22,406 nucleotides of DNA from an uncultured Nitrosomonadales bacterium (GTDB lineage: Bacteria; Pseudomonadota; Gammaproteobacteria; Burkholderiales; Gallionellaceae). The stretch covers positions 1-22,406 of the forward strand of contig CAIZNF010000408.1 of assembly GCA_903934275.1 (NCBI GenBank), read 5' to 3'. The notes under the pieces are model-generated. The model had not been told where the DNA came from, made no database searches, and was given only the letters and a program-made list of their open reading frames with translations. This document shows, in pieces, positions 1 to 7,607 of the stretch. The number at the start of each line of letters is the position of its first letter. Within the stretch, counting starts at the first letter, position 1. The translations under genes and the position numbers were made by a program.

Positions 1-1183
1 ATGTATGCTTGGAAAGCTCGAAGTGGCACATCAGTGCCTGGATGATGGCGCGCCGGATCACATCGTCGTCATTCAATTCCATGCCGCGCATGATCGGCAA
101 CTGGCCTTTGTCCAGCGCGCCGTAATATTCTTCCGCCTCGCGGTAATTCTGGCTGTAGGTCGTGCCAATCTTGCCGATGGCGCTGACACCGAGCGCAACC
201 AGATCGCAATCCGAATGGGTGGAATAACCCTGGAAATTGCGGTGCAGGCGGCCTTGACGCTGCGCCACGGCGAGCTCGTCTTCCGGCTTGGCGAAGTGAT
301 CCATGCCGATGTACACATAGCCCGCATCGGTCAGCTTGCTCACCGCCATGCTGAGGATGTCCAGCTTCACCTGTGGCGCGGGCAAATCCTGTTCGTCGAT
401 GCGCCGCTGCGGCATGAAAATGGTCGGCATGTGCGCGTAGTTGTAGATGGACAGGCGATCCGGGTCGGAGGCGATCACCTTGTCCAGCGTTACGCCGAAG
501 CCTTCCAGCGTCTGCTTGGGTAGGCCGTAGATCAGGTCGATGCTGACCGACTTGAAACCATTGCCGCGCGATGCCTTGATGATGCGCAGGGTTTCTTCCT
601 CGCTCTGGATGCGGTTCACCGCGCGCTGCACCTCGGTGTCGAAATCCTGCACGCCGATGCTGATGCGGTTGAAGCCCTCCTTGCCGAGCAGCTCGATGGT
701 CGCGTCGCTGACCTTGCGCGGGTCGATCTCGATGGAGTATTCGCCGTCTTCCACCAGCTTGAAGTGCTGGCGTATCGCCGCCATCAACTGGTGGATTTCG
801 TCATCGCTCAGGAAGGTCGGCGTGCCGCCGCCGAAGTGCAACTGCTCGACGACCTGCCCCGGCCCGAGCAGCTCCGCCTGCATCGCCATTTCCTTGATCA
901 GGTAGCGCACGTATTCGGCGGACTGGCTGCGATCCTTGGTGATGATCTTGTTGCAGGCGCAGTAAAAACACAGCGTATTGCAGAACGGAATATGGATATA
1001 CAGCGACAACGGGCGAGTATCGCCACCGGCCTTGCGTTTGGTTATCCAGCGGGTGTAACTCTCCGCGTTAAAATCCCCGGCAAAACGGTCTGCGGTCGGA
1101 TAGGAGGTGTAGCGCGGGCCGTTTTTGTCGAGCCTGCGGATCAATTCCAGATCCACGACCAGTTGGTTTACTGCGTTGTTCAT
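1..1183 (-). CDS. hemN: Oxygen-independent coproporphyrinogen III oxidase, 3' end outside window
   Basis: Radical-SAM enzyme that decarboxylates coproporphyrinogen III to protoporphyrinogen IX without oxygen, a cytoplasmic step of haem synthesis. The frame is open from ATG at 1183 to the window edge, giving 394 codons of a protein usually about 455 residues long, so the C-terminus is missing. The SAM cluster motif follows YIHIPF: Cys68, Cys72 and Cys75, with the extra Cys77 typical of HemN. The SAM-binding GGGTPTF motif comes next. The N-terminal segment with GPRYTSYPTADRF is typical of HemN rather than of HemW-like proteins. It diverges from the gene at 1470. HemN often accompanies cbb3-oxidase assembly genes because both serve low-oxygen respiration. 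No convincing FNR box was found in the 286 bases upstream. Confidence 0.95.
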   Translation of the reverse strand, partial: MNNAVNQLVVDLELIRRLDKNGPRYTSYPTADRFAGDFNAESYTRWITKRKAGGDTRPLSLYIHIPFCNTLCFYCACNKIITKDRSQSAEYVRYLIKEMAMQAELLGPGQVVEQLHFGGGTPTFLSDDEIHQLMAAIRQHFKLVEDGEYSIEIDPRKVSDATIELLGKEGFNRISIGVQDFDTEVQRAVNRIQSEEETLRIIKASRGNGFKSVSIDLIYGLPKQTLEGFGVTLDKVIASDPDRLSIYNYAHMPTIFMPQRRIDEQDLPAPQVKLDILSMAVSKLTDAGYVYIGMDHFAKPEDELAVAQRQGRLHRNFQGYSTHSDCDLVALGVSAIGKIGTTYSQNYREAEEYYGALDKGQLPIMRGMELNDDDVIRRAIIQALMCHFELSKHT

Positions 1184-1469
1184 AAGCGCCTGTCTGTTTC
1201 TGAATGGGTATGGCGGCATAGCGCCAAACATACCGCTTCAATGGTTTGATATAAGTCGCAATCCATGTCATATTCACTTCCAGAGGGGGGGTGAATAGCG
1301 GGCAGTTTGCGATTTTCCGTCCGGCATTTTACCAAAGGCAGGCACCGCGCGACGATTTGATTCACTCTCTGGCCTCAAAATAACCGTATAGCAAACATTT
1401 TTGGAGCGCATGGCAAGCACTTGAGTTCGATAAATTTCCCAAGGCTTTGCAAATTGGAAAAGGAATAGC

Positions 1470-1976
1470 GTGCATCAACAGTTCGACATTTCACCCGAAG
1501 AAGGCAGGCGCGCCAAATGGCCGCACGAAATTTTCCTGATCAATCTGATTTTCAACCATATTTTTGTGTTCTGCGCGACTGTGGCGGTAATCGGCAGCTT
1601 CCCCTATATGCCTGCGCTGGTACCGATCATTTCGTTTTCCATCATCGGTTACATTTTCATCAAAGCCAGGCAAATCGCCGCCCGGCGCAACCGCTTTTTC
1701 ATGCTGCTATTGATCATTACCTGTATTATTTCAGGCGGCGGTTTATGGCTATCCAGAATGATGGGTTGGGCCAAAATACCGACTATTGCCCTGCTTGGCG
1801 GCGTGGGGCTGCTGCCGTTCATGGTTGTGCTGCTGGTGCTGATCGTACTAGGCAACGAATCGGTGTTTATGGCCACCAATGGCAAACTGCCGGAACACTT
1901 TGCGGATATGAACTCCGATGCGGACGAGGGTATAAACGAATCGCCGCGCAAGCTTCACGTTAAAGAACGGTCATGA
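1470..1976 (+). CDS. Unrecognised integral membrane protein, 168 aa
   Basis: Not assigned to a family. The start is GTG at 1470, supported by an AAAAGGA ribosome-binding site about six bases upstream. Four hydrophobic segments are visible at about residues 22-42, 46-64, 76-94 and 102-126, which suggests a four-helix inner-membrane protein. A basic loop (KARQIAARRNR, near 65-75) probably faces the cytoplasm. The C-terminal 40 residues are polar and mixed-charge. The stop overlaps the start of the next gene by four bases (ATGA), so the two are almost certainly co-transcribed and translationally coupled. Position next to hemN and rpoH gives no clear functional hint. Confidence 0.8.
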   Translation: MHQQFDISPEEGRRAKWPHEIFLINLIFNHIFVFCATVAVIGSFPYMPALVPIISFSIIGYIFIKARQIAARRNRFFMLLLIITCIISGGGLWLSRMMGWAKIPTIALLGGVGLLPFMVVLLVLIVLGNESVFMATNGKLPEHFADMNSDADEGINESPRKLHVKERS

Positions 1977-2644
1977 CTCGCAAGCTATACTGGGGTGTCG
2001 GCATCCTCTCGGTTTTGATTTTTGCGAGTTCATTTTTCATGCCGGAAAAACCGGTCGAAAAAACTGACGTGCCCTGGCACATTGAACATCCTGCGGCAGG
2101 CAAGGTGCGCATCTTCGGCCTGACTCTGGGGCAGTCCACCACCAATGAGGCGGAGCGGCGTTTCCGCGAGGAAGCCAAGCCTAGCCTGTTCAAATCGCCG
2201 AGCGGTCAACTGGTTGCCGAGATGTTTTTCGAGCAGGTTACCCTAGCAGGATTAAAGTCCAAAATCGTCGTAAGCATTGCCGTTCCAGATGCGGGGTTGC
2301 AAGGCATGTACGAACGCGGCTTGCGTATGAGCGGAACCGGCAGCGGCAAGAAAATCACGCTGGCGCAGGAAGACGTGGCACGGGTGCGCGCACTACCGAT
2401 CAGCGGCCTGACCTACATGCCGCCGGTTCGTTTGGAAGAAGATGTGGTCAGCAAGCGTTTCGGCCAGCCCGCACAACGCATCAGAGAAAAGAAAAGCGGG
2501 GCAGTGCACTGGCTGTATCCGCAACATGGGCTGGACATCACTTTGGGCGGCGGGGAAAAACCTGTGCTGCAATATGTTTCGCCCGTGGATTTTGACAAAT
2601 TGCTACAACCGCTGCTGGCTGGCGGGGAAGTAATCGGTCAGTAG
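1973..2644 (+). CDS. Unrecognised exported or membrane-anchored protein, 223 aa
   Basis: No family recognised. One N-terminal hydrophobic segment (about residues 6-23, after MTRK) looks like a signal anchor or uncleaved signal peptide, placing the rest in the periplasm. There is no lipobox cysteine. The soluble part contains a phrase around residues 46-62 (VRIFGLTLGQSTTNEAE). That resembles the opening of small periplasmic domains in which an FGL.LG.S phrase precedes a helix, and a second such phrase (KRFGQPAQRI) lies near residue 160. The ATG overlaps the upstream membrane-protein stop by four bases, so the pair is probably one operon. Downstream the gene runs into a repeat-rich intergenic region without a clear plus-strand terminator. 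Confidence 0.8.
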   Translation: MTRKLYWGVGILSVLIFASSFFMPEKPVEKTDVPWHIEHPAAGKVRIFGLTLGQSTTNEAERRFREEAKPSLFKSPSGQLVAEMFFEQVTLAGLKSKIVVSIAVPDAGLQGMYERGLRMSGTGSGKKITLAQEDVARVRALPISGLTYMPPVRLEEDVVSKRFGQPAQRIREKKSGAVHWLYPQHGLDITLGGGEKPVLQYVSPVDFDKLLQPLLAGGEVIGQ

Positions 2645-2662
2645 CTAGCCAAGCTAATCCCC

Positions 2663-2692
2663 GATAATCCCAGATTATCCCAGATTATCCAT
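2663..2692. repeat. Three tandem 10-base units (GATTATCCCA)
   Basis: Three adjacent copies of a decamer, GATAATCCCA, GATTATCCCA and GATTATCCAT, lie 18 bases after the stop of the gene ending at 2644. Too short and too regular for a CRISPR. It is probably a small slippage-type repeat. Confidence 0.75.
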
Positions 2693-2697
2693 TAGCG

Positions 2698-2760
2698 TGT
2701 AGGAGCTCGATTTATCGAGCGATATTTATCAACAATCGCCCGATAAATCGAGCTCCCACA
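2698..2760. repeat. REP-like palindromic element
   Basis: A 16-base perfect inverted repeat pairs GGAGCTCGATTTATCG (2702-2717) with its complement at 2741-2756, around a 23-base loop. The outer TGT/ACA extends the stem past one mismatch. No T-run follows on either strand, so this looks like a dispersed intergenic hairpin element (GTAGGAGCTCGATT type) rather than an intrinsic terminator. Confidence 0.75.
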
Positions 2761-2794
2761 AGAGTTAGTCGGTTTAACCTGGAAAAAGCAGTTG

Positions 2795-2922
2795 TCCGCA
2801 GATTACACAGATTTTCGCCGATTAAACAACAAGCAATACTGAGCTGCCGACCCACCTATTGAGTGATTGGGCACATATCCGCAACTGACTGAAAATCTGC
2901 GTTAATCTGCGTAATCTGCGGA
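2795..2922. repeat. Inverted pair of GCAGATTA-type repeats
   Basis: The left arm TCCGCAGATTACACAGATT (2795-2813) matches the complement of 2904-2922 at 18 of 19 positions. Each arm is itself built from short GCAGATTA/GCAGATTT units. About 90 bases of unique sequence separate the arms. This resembles dispersed intergenic repeats of proteobacteria. No function is visible. Confidence 0.7.
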
Positions 2923-2998
2923 TGAAGCTGCCGTTTTTAGGTTTAACGAGCTGTTTGGGATAATTCATTAGGCCGGAATCCAGCTATGCCCAACAATC

Positions 2999-3043
2999 GC
3001 AAAAAATAATCCCTTCTTTTGGCGCGAAGCCGAAGAAGGGATT
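2999..3043 (-). terminator. Intrinsic terminator of rpoH
   Basis: A perfect 11-base stem pairs AATCCCTTCTT (3008-3018) with AAGAAGGGATT (3033-3043), and an inner GGC/GCC extends it. Read on the minus strand it is followed at once by ATTTTTTG. It lies 30 bases beyond the rpoH stop. Confidence 0.9.
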
Positions 3044-3072
3044 GCGAGACACCTTGTATTGCTGATTTGCCG

Positions 3073-3933
3073 TCAAGCGGCAGCAGGAGCCAGTGCCGCG
3101 TGCATTTTACTCAATGCTTTCTGCTCGATTTGACGAATGCGTTCGGCGGAAACATTAAATTCTGCGGCCAGGTCGTGCAGCGTTGCTCCTGCCCCTTCGC
3201 TTAGCCAGCGCGCCTCGACAATGCGACGGCTGCGTTCATCCAGCACGCCCAGCGCATTCGCCAAGCCTGATGTTTGCAAGCGCTCACGCTCAGCGGTTTC
3301 CAGAATGCGCGACGGTTCATGCTCTTCACCGTCGGACAGATAATGAATCGGCGCATAGCTCTCCTCGTCATCGCTGCCGCTCGGCTCCAGCGCGATCTCA
3401 TGCCCGGCAAAGCGCGCCTCCATGTCCACCACATCATGCTCGCTGACATTAAGCTGCTTGGCTATTTCGGTGATCTGTTGCGGTTTCAGTGGCTCCAAAC
3501 CCCGCTTCATGCTGCGCAGATTGAAGAACAGCTTGCGCTGCGCCTTGGTGGTGGCGATCTTCACCAGCCGCCAGTTGCGCACCACGAATTCATGAATCTC
3601 CGCGCGTATCCAGTGCAGCGCGAACGACACCAAACGCACCCCGCGATCAGGGTCGTAGTGCTTCACCGCTTTCATCAGCCCGATATTTCCTTCCTGAATC
3701 AAGTCAGCCTGCGGCAACCCATAACCTGCAAAGCCGCGCGCCACACTGACCACCACGCGCAAATGGGACAACACCAACTCGCGCGCAGCATCCAGATCGT
3801 TCCCGGTTTTAAAGCGCGTCGCCAAGGCGAACTCCTGCTCCTGCGATAACAATGGAAAGCGGTTCACCGTCTGTATATAACTCTCCAGACTGCCGACGGC
3901 AGTCGGTACAGGCAAGCCTATTGCGATATTCAT
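3073..3933 (-). CDS. rpoH: RNA polymerase heat-shock sigma factor (sigma-32)
   Basis: Alternative sigma-70-family factor that directs RNA polymerase to heat-shock promoters. At 286 residues the length is normal for RpoH. Region 2 is at about residues 50-125 (DLIQEGNIGLMKAVKHYDP and SFALHWIRAEI). The diagnostic RpoH box QRKLFFNLR is at 132-140, and the region 4 helix-turn-helix with SAERIRQIEQKAL is near 262-274. The ATG at 3933 has a strong GGAGGG ribosome-binding site. A sigma-70-like promoter lies just upstream and a strong intrinsic terminator just downstream, so the gene is probably monocistronic. It faces the membrane/exported gene pair convergently. Confidence 0.95.
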   Translation of the reverse strand: MNIAIGLPVPTAVGSLESYIQTVNRFPLLSQEQEFALATRFKTGNDLDAARELVLSHLRVVVSVARGFAGYGLPQADLIQEGNIGLMKAVKHYDPDRGVRLVSFALHWIRAEIHEFVVRNWRLVKIATTKAQRKLFFNLRSMKRGLEPLKPQQITEIAKQLNVSEHDVVDMEARFAGHEIALEPSGSDDEESYAPIHYLSDGEEHEPSRILETAERERLQTSGLANALGVLDERSRRIVEARWLSEGAGATLHDLAAEFNVSAERIRQIEQKALSKMHAALAPAAA

Positions 3934-3955
3934 AACATCCCTCCTCTATAGAATC

Positions 3956-3985
3956 ATTCTAGCACTCGCCACCTGTGATTGCCAA
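3956..3985 (-). promoter_or_regulatory. Sigma-70-type promoter of rpoH
   Basis: On the minus strand TTGGCA (3985-3980) and TAGAAT (3961-3956) are separated by 18 bases. The -10 box lies 22 bases before the rpoH ATG, leaving a very short leader that contains the GGAGGG ribosome-binding site. Confidence 0.7.
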
Positions 3986-4211
3986 TATGCGAATTAGTTC
4001 TGTCGGTGGATGTTGTCCAGGTCAATATAAATTGGCTCTGCGGGCTGCTAGAATTTTACTTGGCCCGGCTGTTACACGGACACGCATCAACCGTTTCGGT
4101 TGGCAGAACCCAAGTGTGGATATTGCCCCTTTGCGCGCGGAGTGTATGTCGGTGTTTGTCTGATAATGGTGTAGGGGACAGGAGAATTTTGCTGTCAGCG
4201 TTTGCCTGACA

Positions 4212-4403
4212 TCAGGAGGGAGAATACAGAGGGCAGAGCCGGGGGTGCGGCCAATTGATGGCTTGCTCGAACATAACGCACCTGCCTTCTATCTGGTAGA
4301 GCAGGCGGCTTTCCCGCTGCTTGATGGCTGTATGCAACTCATCTTCAAGAGCGATTATTCTAAGCCGGATAAGCCGGAACCAAAAAATGCCACGTAGGAG
4401 CAA
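4212..4403 (-). pseudogene. Possible remnant of a small helical protein gene
   Basis: A 63-codon frame whose middle part (IIALEDELHTAIKQRESRLL, then YQIEGRCVMFEQA) resembles, from memory, the helical start of small conserved proteobacterial proteins with an LYRI..TRV.FE phrase. No ATG precedes this part. The only start available is a TTG inside the neighbouring REP-like element, and the C-terminal end (NWPHPRLCPLYSPS) does not continue the family pattern. The simplest reading is a gene fragment damaged at both ends. It could also be a chance frame. Confidence 0.25.
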
Positions 4404-4451
4404 TCTCCTGGTCGCGATTTAACGGCTCGCGGACTGGAGTCCGCTCCTGCT
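4394..4451. repeat. REP-like palindromic element
   Basis: GTAGGAGC at the left edge pairs imperfectly with GCTCCTGC at the right. Inside, GCGGACT (4429-4435) and AGTCCGC (4438-4444) form a tight hairpin with a two-base loop, and GGAG/CTCC forms another near 4397-4408. The outer GTAGGAGC phrase is shared with the element at 2698-2760, which suggests related dispersed repeats. Confidence 0.65.
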
Positions 4452-4574
4452 GTTGATTGACTTTGCATCAAAATTCTTACCGCGCTTCGACATCATTTAA
4501 CTGGTAAGTGACTCATGTACTTAAATTTGCGGAAGCCCCGCGCATGCGCAGCCGTGAGTAATCGAGACATTATT

Positions 4575-4784
4575 TTAGCCGCCCAATGGCCGATTCCTAT
4601 TTTCTTCGCCACCCTTGCAGTCATCGGGATGCCCCATCATTTCTTCGTCATCGTCCATCAAAATGCGGCTGGCATTGCCTTCCATATCCTCGTACTGGCC
4701 TTTCTTTACCGCCCAGATCAGCACGGCAAGAAATACCAATCCGAAGAACATCATGCCGGGTATCAAACTGTAAATTATGTCCAT
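4575..4784 (-). CDS. ccoS: cbb3-type cytochrome oxidase assembly protein CcoS
   Basis: Small inner-membrane protein required for maturation of cbb3 cytochrome c oxidase, probably for haem or copper insertion into CcoN. At 69 residues it is typical of the family. One transmembrane helix spans about residues 4-26, followed by the CcoS-type phrase WAVKKGQYEDMEGNASRIL and an acidic stretch (DDDEE) in the tail. I chose ATG at 4784 because it starts the conserved MDIIYSLIP block and has a G-rich ribosome-binding site. The in-frame extension to 4856 would add unconserved residues. It lies 108 bases downstream of ccoI in the same direction, the usual ccoI-ccoS order. Confidence 0.9.
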   Translation of the reverse strand: MDIIYSLIPGMMFFGLVFLAVLIWAVKKGQYEDMEGNASRILMDDDEEMMGHPDDCKGGEENRNRPLGG

Positions 4785-4826
4785 ACCACCCCCCAAGCTA
4801 TGCGAGCCGAAACCAATGTAAATCGG

Positions 4827-4852
4827 GCTCCGCCCGACGTGGTGGGCGGAGC
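4827..4852. repeat. GC-rich hairpin between ccoI and ccoS
   Basis: GCTCCGCCC (4827-4835) pairs perfectly with GGGCGGAGC (4844-4852) around an eight-base loop. No T-run follows on the minus strand, so it is unlikely to be a full terminator. It may attenuate or stabilise the ccoI-ccoS transcript. Confidence 0.55.
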
Positions 4853-4892
4853 TCACCCAGTTCCGTTGAAAAACTCTCGTCCTATTTTGAGA

Positions 4893-7364
4893 TCATTTGG
4901 TTGATAAGCGGCTGAATAAGGTTCGTATACGCGCCGCATTGCCGATCACCACCAGCGAGCTGATCGGCATGGTAATCGCCGCCACCAGCGGTGTCACCAG
5001 CGCCATCATTGCCAGCGGCACCATGATAGCGTTATACACGAACGACAGCCCGATATTCTGCTTGATGGTGCGCAGGGTGCGGCGCGACAACAGGGTTGCC
5101 AGCCGCACTTTGTCCAGCTCGTTGTGCATCAGCACGATGTCGGCGCTTTCCACCGACACGTCGGTGCCGGAGCCGAGCGCGATGCCGACATCGGCGCGGA
5201 TCAGGGCGGGCGCATCGTTGATACCGTCACCCACCATAGCGACCACCGCACCGCGTTGCTGCAACCGGCGGATCACCTGATCCTTGTCCTGCGGCAACAC
5301 TTCGGCGATCACTTCCATGCCGCCCAGTTGCCGCGCAATAGCCTCGGCAACCGGCCTGCGATCTCCGCTCAGCAGAGTCAGACGGATACCCGATGCGCGC
5401 AACTCATTAACCAACTGCAACGCATCGCCGCGCAATTTGTCCGCCAGTGCAAACATGGCCGCATGCGTGCCTCCCGCCGCGACATGCACGCAACTCATCG
5501 CCTGCGTTTCCATTTCATGCGCCTGGGTTTGCAGCTTAATGTCAAGAGCAATGCCGCGCCGCGACAGCCATTCTGCGCTGCCTAGCAATATTGTTTGCCC
5601 GGCCAGTTCCGCTTCCACACCCAGTCCAGCCGTCGCGCAAAATTTCTCCACGCCAATGTCGCGGTGATTCAGCTGCTGTCTTTCCGCTTCCGCTACGATG
5701 GCTTTGGCCGCGCTGTGTTCGCTGTAGCGTTCCACCGCCGCCGCACTGCGCAGCACATCTTGTGCGGCAATGCCCGGCGCGATGAAAAAATGCGCAACAC
5801 TCATCTTGCCTTCGGTCAGCGTACCGGTTTTATCAAACACGAAATGGTTCACCTTGGACAGAGTTTCCAGCACCAAACCGTTCTTGACCAATATGCCGTG
5901 CTTCGCACCCAAGCCGGAGGCCACCGCAATCGACATCGGTGTCGCCATGCCCAGCGCGCACGGGCAGGTGATGATCAGCACCGAAGTTGCCGCCATCAAC
6001 GCGATCTCGAAATCCCGGCCATTCCAGATGAAGAAGGTTAGCGTCGCGCACACCAGCGTGACCAGCACGAACCACGGCACGATGGTGTCGGCGAGGCGCT
6101 GGATCGGAGCCTTGGAAGATTGCGCCTCTTCGACCAGCCGGATGATTTTTGCCAGGGTGGTGTTCTGCATGGTCGAGCGCACCTCGACCAATAACGCGCC
6201 ATTTGTGTTTACTGTCCCGGCGGAAACTTGCGCGCCGGTTGATTTGCTCACCGGCATGGATTCTCCGCTCAACATCGACTCGTCCACCGCGCTGTGTCCC
6301 TCCAACACGATGCCGTCCACCGGCACCTTGTAACCCGGCTTGATCAGCACATGGTCGCCGGGTTTTACGCCGCGTATTGGTATCACTTGCTCCTGTCCGT
6401 CGTGCATCACGAATGCCACACGCGGTTGCAGTTCCATCAGCCGTTTGGTGGCGGAAATTGCCTGATGGCGGAACATGCCTTCCAGATAACGCCCGACCAG
6501 AATCACAAAAATCAGGTTGGTGACCGTGTCGAAATACACCTCGCCGATTCTGTTGGCGGTCAGCGTGATATACGTGGAATAAGCATAGGTCACACCCAGG
6601 CCGATGGTGATCGGCAAATCCATGGTCAGGCGACCACCGCGCAGCCCGCCGAATGCGCCGCGATAGAACGGATAACCCGCATACAGCAAGGTCGGCGTGG
6701 CAAGCGCCAGACCGATCCAATGAAAAAATTCGCGAAACTCGTCGCGGTTTGCGCCACTATACAGCGCGATGGAAATCCACAGCATATTCATCATGGCGAA
6801 ACCGGCGAAGAACAAGCGGTAGAGCATGGCGCGGTTAAATTTTTTGATGACTCCTTCCGCGCTTTCGGGATCGTAAGGCGCGGCTGAATAGCCTATTTTG
6901 GCGAGCGCGCGAATCACATCGGAAAGCTTGCTGCGCCGGTTGTCCCAGCGCAAATGCAGCCGTTTGGCGGCCAGGTTTACGTTGGCCGACTGCACACCGG
7001 GTACGCGCTGCAAACCGCGCTCAATCAGCCACACGCAGGCCGCGCAATGGATGCCTTCGACGAGCAAATGAATGTCTCGCACCTCGCCGGAGCAGGTAGT
7101 GAATTCCTGCTGCACTTCGTCGAGGTCGTAAATTTCGATATCCTTGGGCGGCTCGGGGGGAGGAGCGAGCAGCTTGCCTGCCGGGGTGCGCCGGTAATAG
7201 CCTTGCAGACCCGCCGCGAAGATCGCGGCGCATACCGACTGGCAGCCGAAGCAGCAGAATTGCCGCTCCGCGCTGTCCAGCACAGCTCGGTAGCTCGCAC
7301 CAGAAGCAATGGGTAAGCCGCAATGGAAACATTCGCTGGAAACGCGATCCCTATGCTGTGTCAT
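4893..7364 (-). CDS. ccoI: Copper-transporting P1B-type ATPase for cbb3 oxidase assembly (CcoI/FixI)
   Basis: Inner-membrane copper pump needed to supply the CuB centre of cbb3 oxidase. At 823 residues it is normal for CcoI. The N-terminal metal-binding region has Cys12/Cys15 and a CCFGC motif at 37-41, as in the family. A heavy-metal-associated domain carries HCAAC (Cys107, Cys110). The transmembrane CPC motif is at 467-469, the phosphorylated aspartate in DKTGT at 511-515, and the hinge GDGIND at 712-717. I chose ATG at 7364: the family-like sequence begins there. The 34-residue in-frame extension up to 7466 is translated REP-like repeat. The expected upstream partner ccoH is about 12.9 kb away, so ccoI has lost its operon promoter and must rely on island read-through or a local promoter. 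None was clearly seen. Confidence 0.93.
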   Translation of the reverse strand: MTQHRDRVSSECFHCGLPIASGASYRAVLDSAERQFCCFGCQSVCAAIFAAGLQGYYRRTPAGKLLAPPPEPPKDIEIYDLDEVQQEFTTCSGEVRDIHLLVEGIHCAACVWLIERGLQRVPGVQSANVNLAAKRLHLRWDNRRSKLSDVIRALAKIGYSAAPYDPESAEGVIKKFNRAMLYRLFFAGFAMMNMLWISIALYSGANRDEFREFFHWIGLALATPTLLYAGYPFYRGAFGGLRGGRLTMDLPITIGLGVTYAYSTYITLTANRIGEVYFDTVTNLIFVILVGRYLEGMFRHQAISATKRLMELQPRVAFVMHDGQEQVIPIRGVKPGDHVLIKPGYKVPVDGIVLEGHSAVDESMLSGESMPVSKSTGAQVSAGTVNTNGALLVEVRSTMQNTTLAKIIRLVEEAQSSKAPIQRLADTIVPWFVLVTLVCATLTFFIWNGRDFEIALMAATSVLIITCPCALGMATPMSIAVASGLGAKHGILVKNGLVLETLSKVNHFVFDKTGTLTEGKMSVAHFFIAPGIAAQDVLRSAAAVERYSEHSAAKAIVAEAERQQLNHRDIGVEKFCATAGLGVEAELAGQTILLGSAEWLSRRGIALDIKLQTQAHEMETQAMSCVHVAAGGTHAAMFALADKLRGDALQLVNELRASGIRLTLLSGDRRPVAEAIARQLGGMEVIAEVLPQDKDQVIRRLQQRGAVVAMVGDGINDAPALIRADVGIALGSGTDVSVESADIVLMHNELDKVRLATLLSRRTLRTIKQNIGLSFVYNAIMVPLAMMALVTPLVAAITMPISSLVVIGNAARIRTLFSRLSTK

Positions 7365-7384
7365 CAATACCAACGGCTTTGCAT

Positions 7385-7482
7385 CGTTCCCATGATCTCC
7401 GTGGGAACTCCTTTGTGGACGCTCTGCGTCCCGTGCCGCAGGAGCGGCACACAGCTGCATTCCCACGCTGGAGCGTGGGAAC
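7385..7482. repeat. Cluster of four REP-like hairpins at the ccoI/island boundary
   Basis: Four short inverted repeats follow one another. GTTCCCA/TGGGAAC is at 7386-7408. GGACGC/GCGTCC is at 7417-7431. GTGCCGC/GCGGCAC is at 7433-7450. TTCCCACGCT/AGCGTGGGAA, with a two-base loop, is at 7460-7481. The CGTTCCCACGCT-type unit is familiar from dispersed proteobacterial repeats. The cluster sits between the ccoI start and hsdR. Confidence 0.75.
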
Positions 7483-7607
7483 GATGATCAAACATCGCGG
7501 TTTTGTACGTTTCGCAAAATATTTTTCTTGCTAAATTACTGCCTTCGCCAGAATGACGGGCTAATGGATAATTTGAGTTCACAGCGGAGGTCACGCTCCC
7601 ATCGTCA

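Larger units (their letters stand above)
3986..4574. other. Gene-poor interval between rpoH and ccoS
   Basis: About 590 bases without a convincing intact gene. It holds a possible remnant of a small gene (4212-4403, minus) and a REP-like hairpin element (4394-4451). The short plus-strand frames near 3975-4209 have no ribosome-binding site or recognisable protein and are not called. Confidence 0.6.

Noticed and set aside
1246..1259. FNR-like box upstream of hemN (TTGAT then GTCGC)
   Set aside because: Only one half-site matches TTGAT-N4-ATCAA. The second half has two of five bases right.
2663..2692. Tandem decamers considered as a CRISPR
   Set aside because: The units are 10 bases long with no spacers between them.
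7365..7466. 34-residue N-terminal extension of CcoI
   Set aside because: It translates the REP-like hairpin cluster, and family-like sequence starts at ATG 7364.
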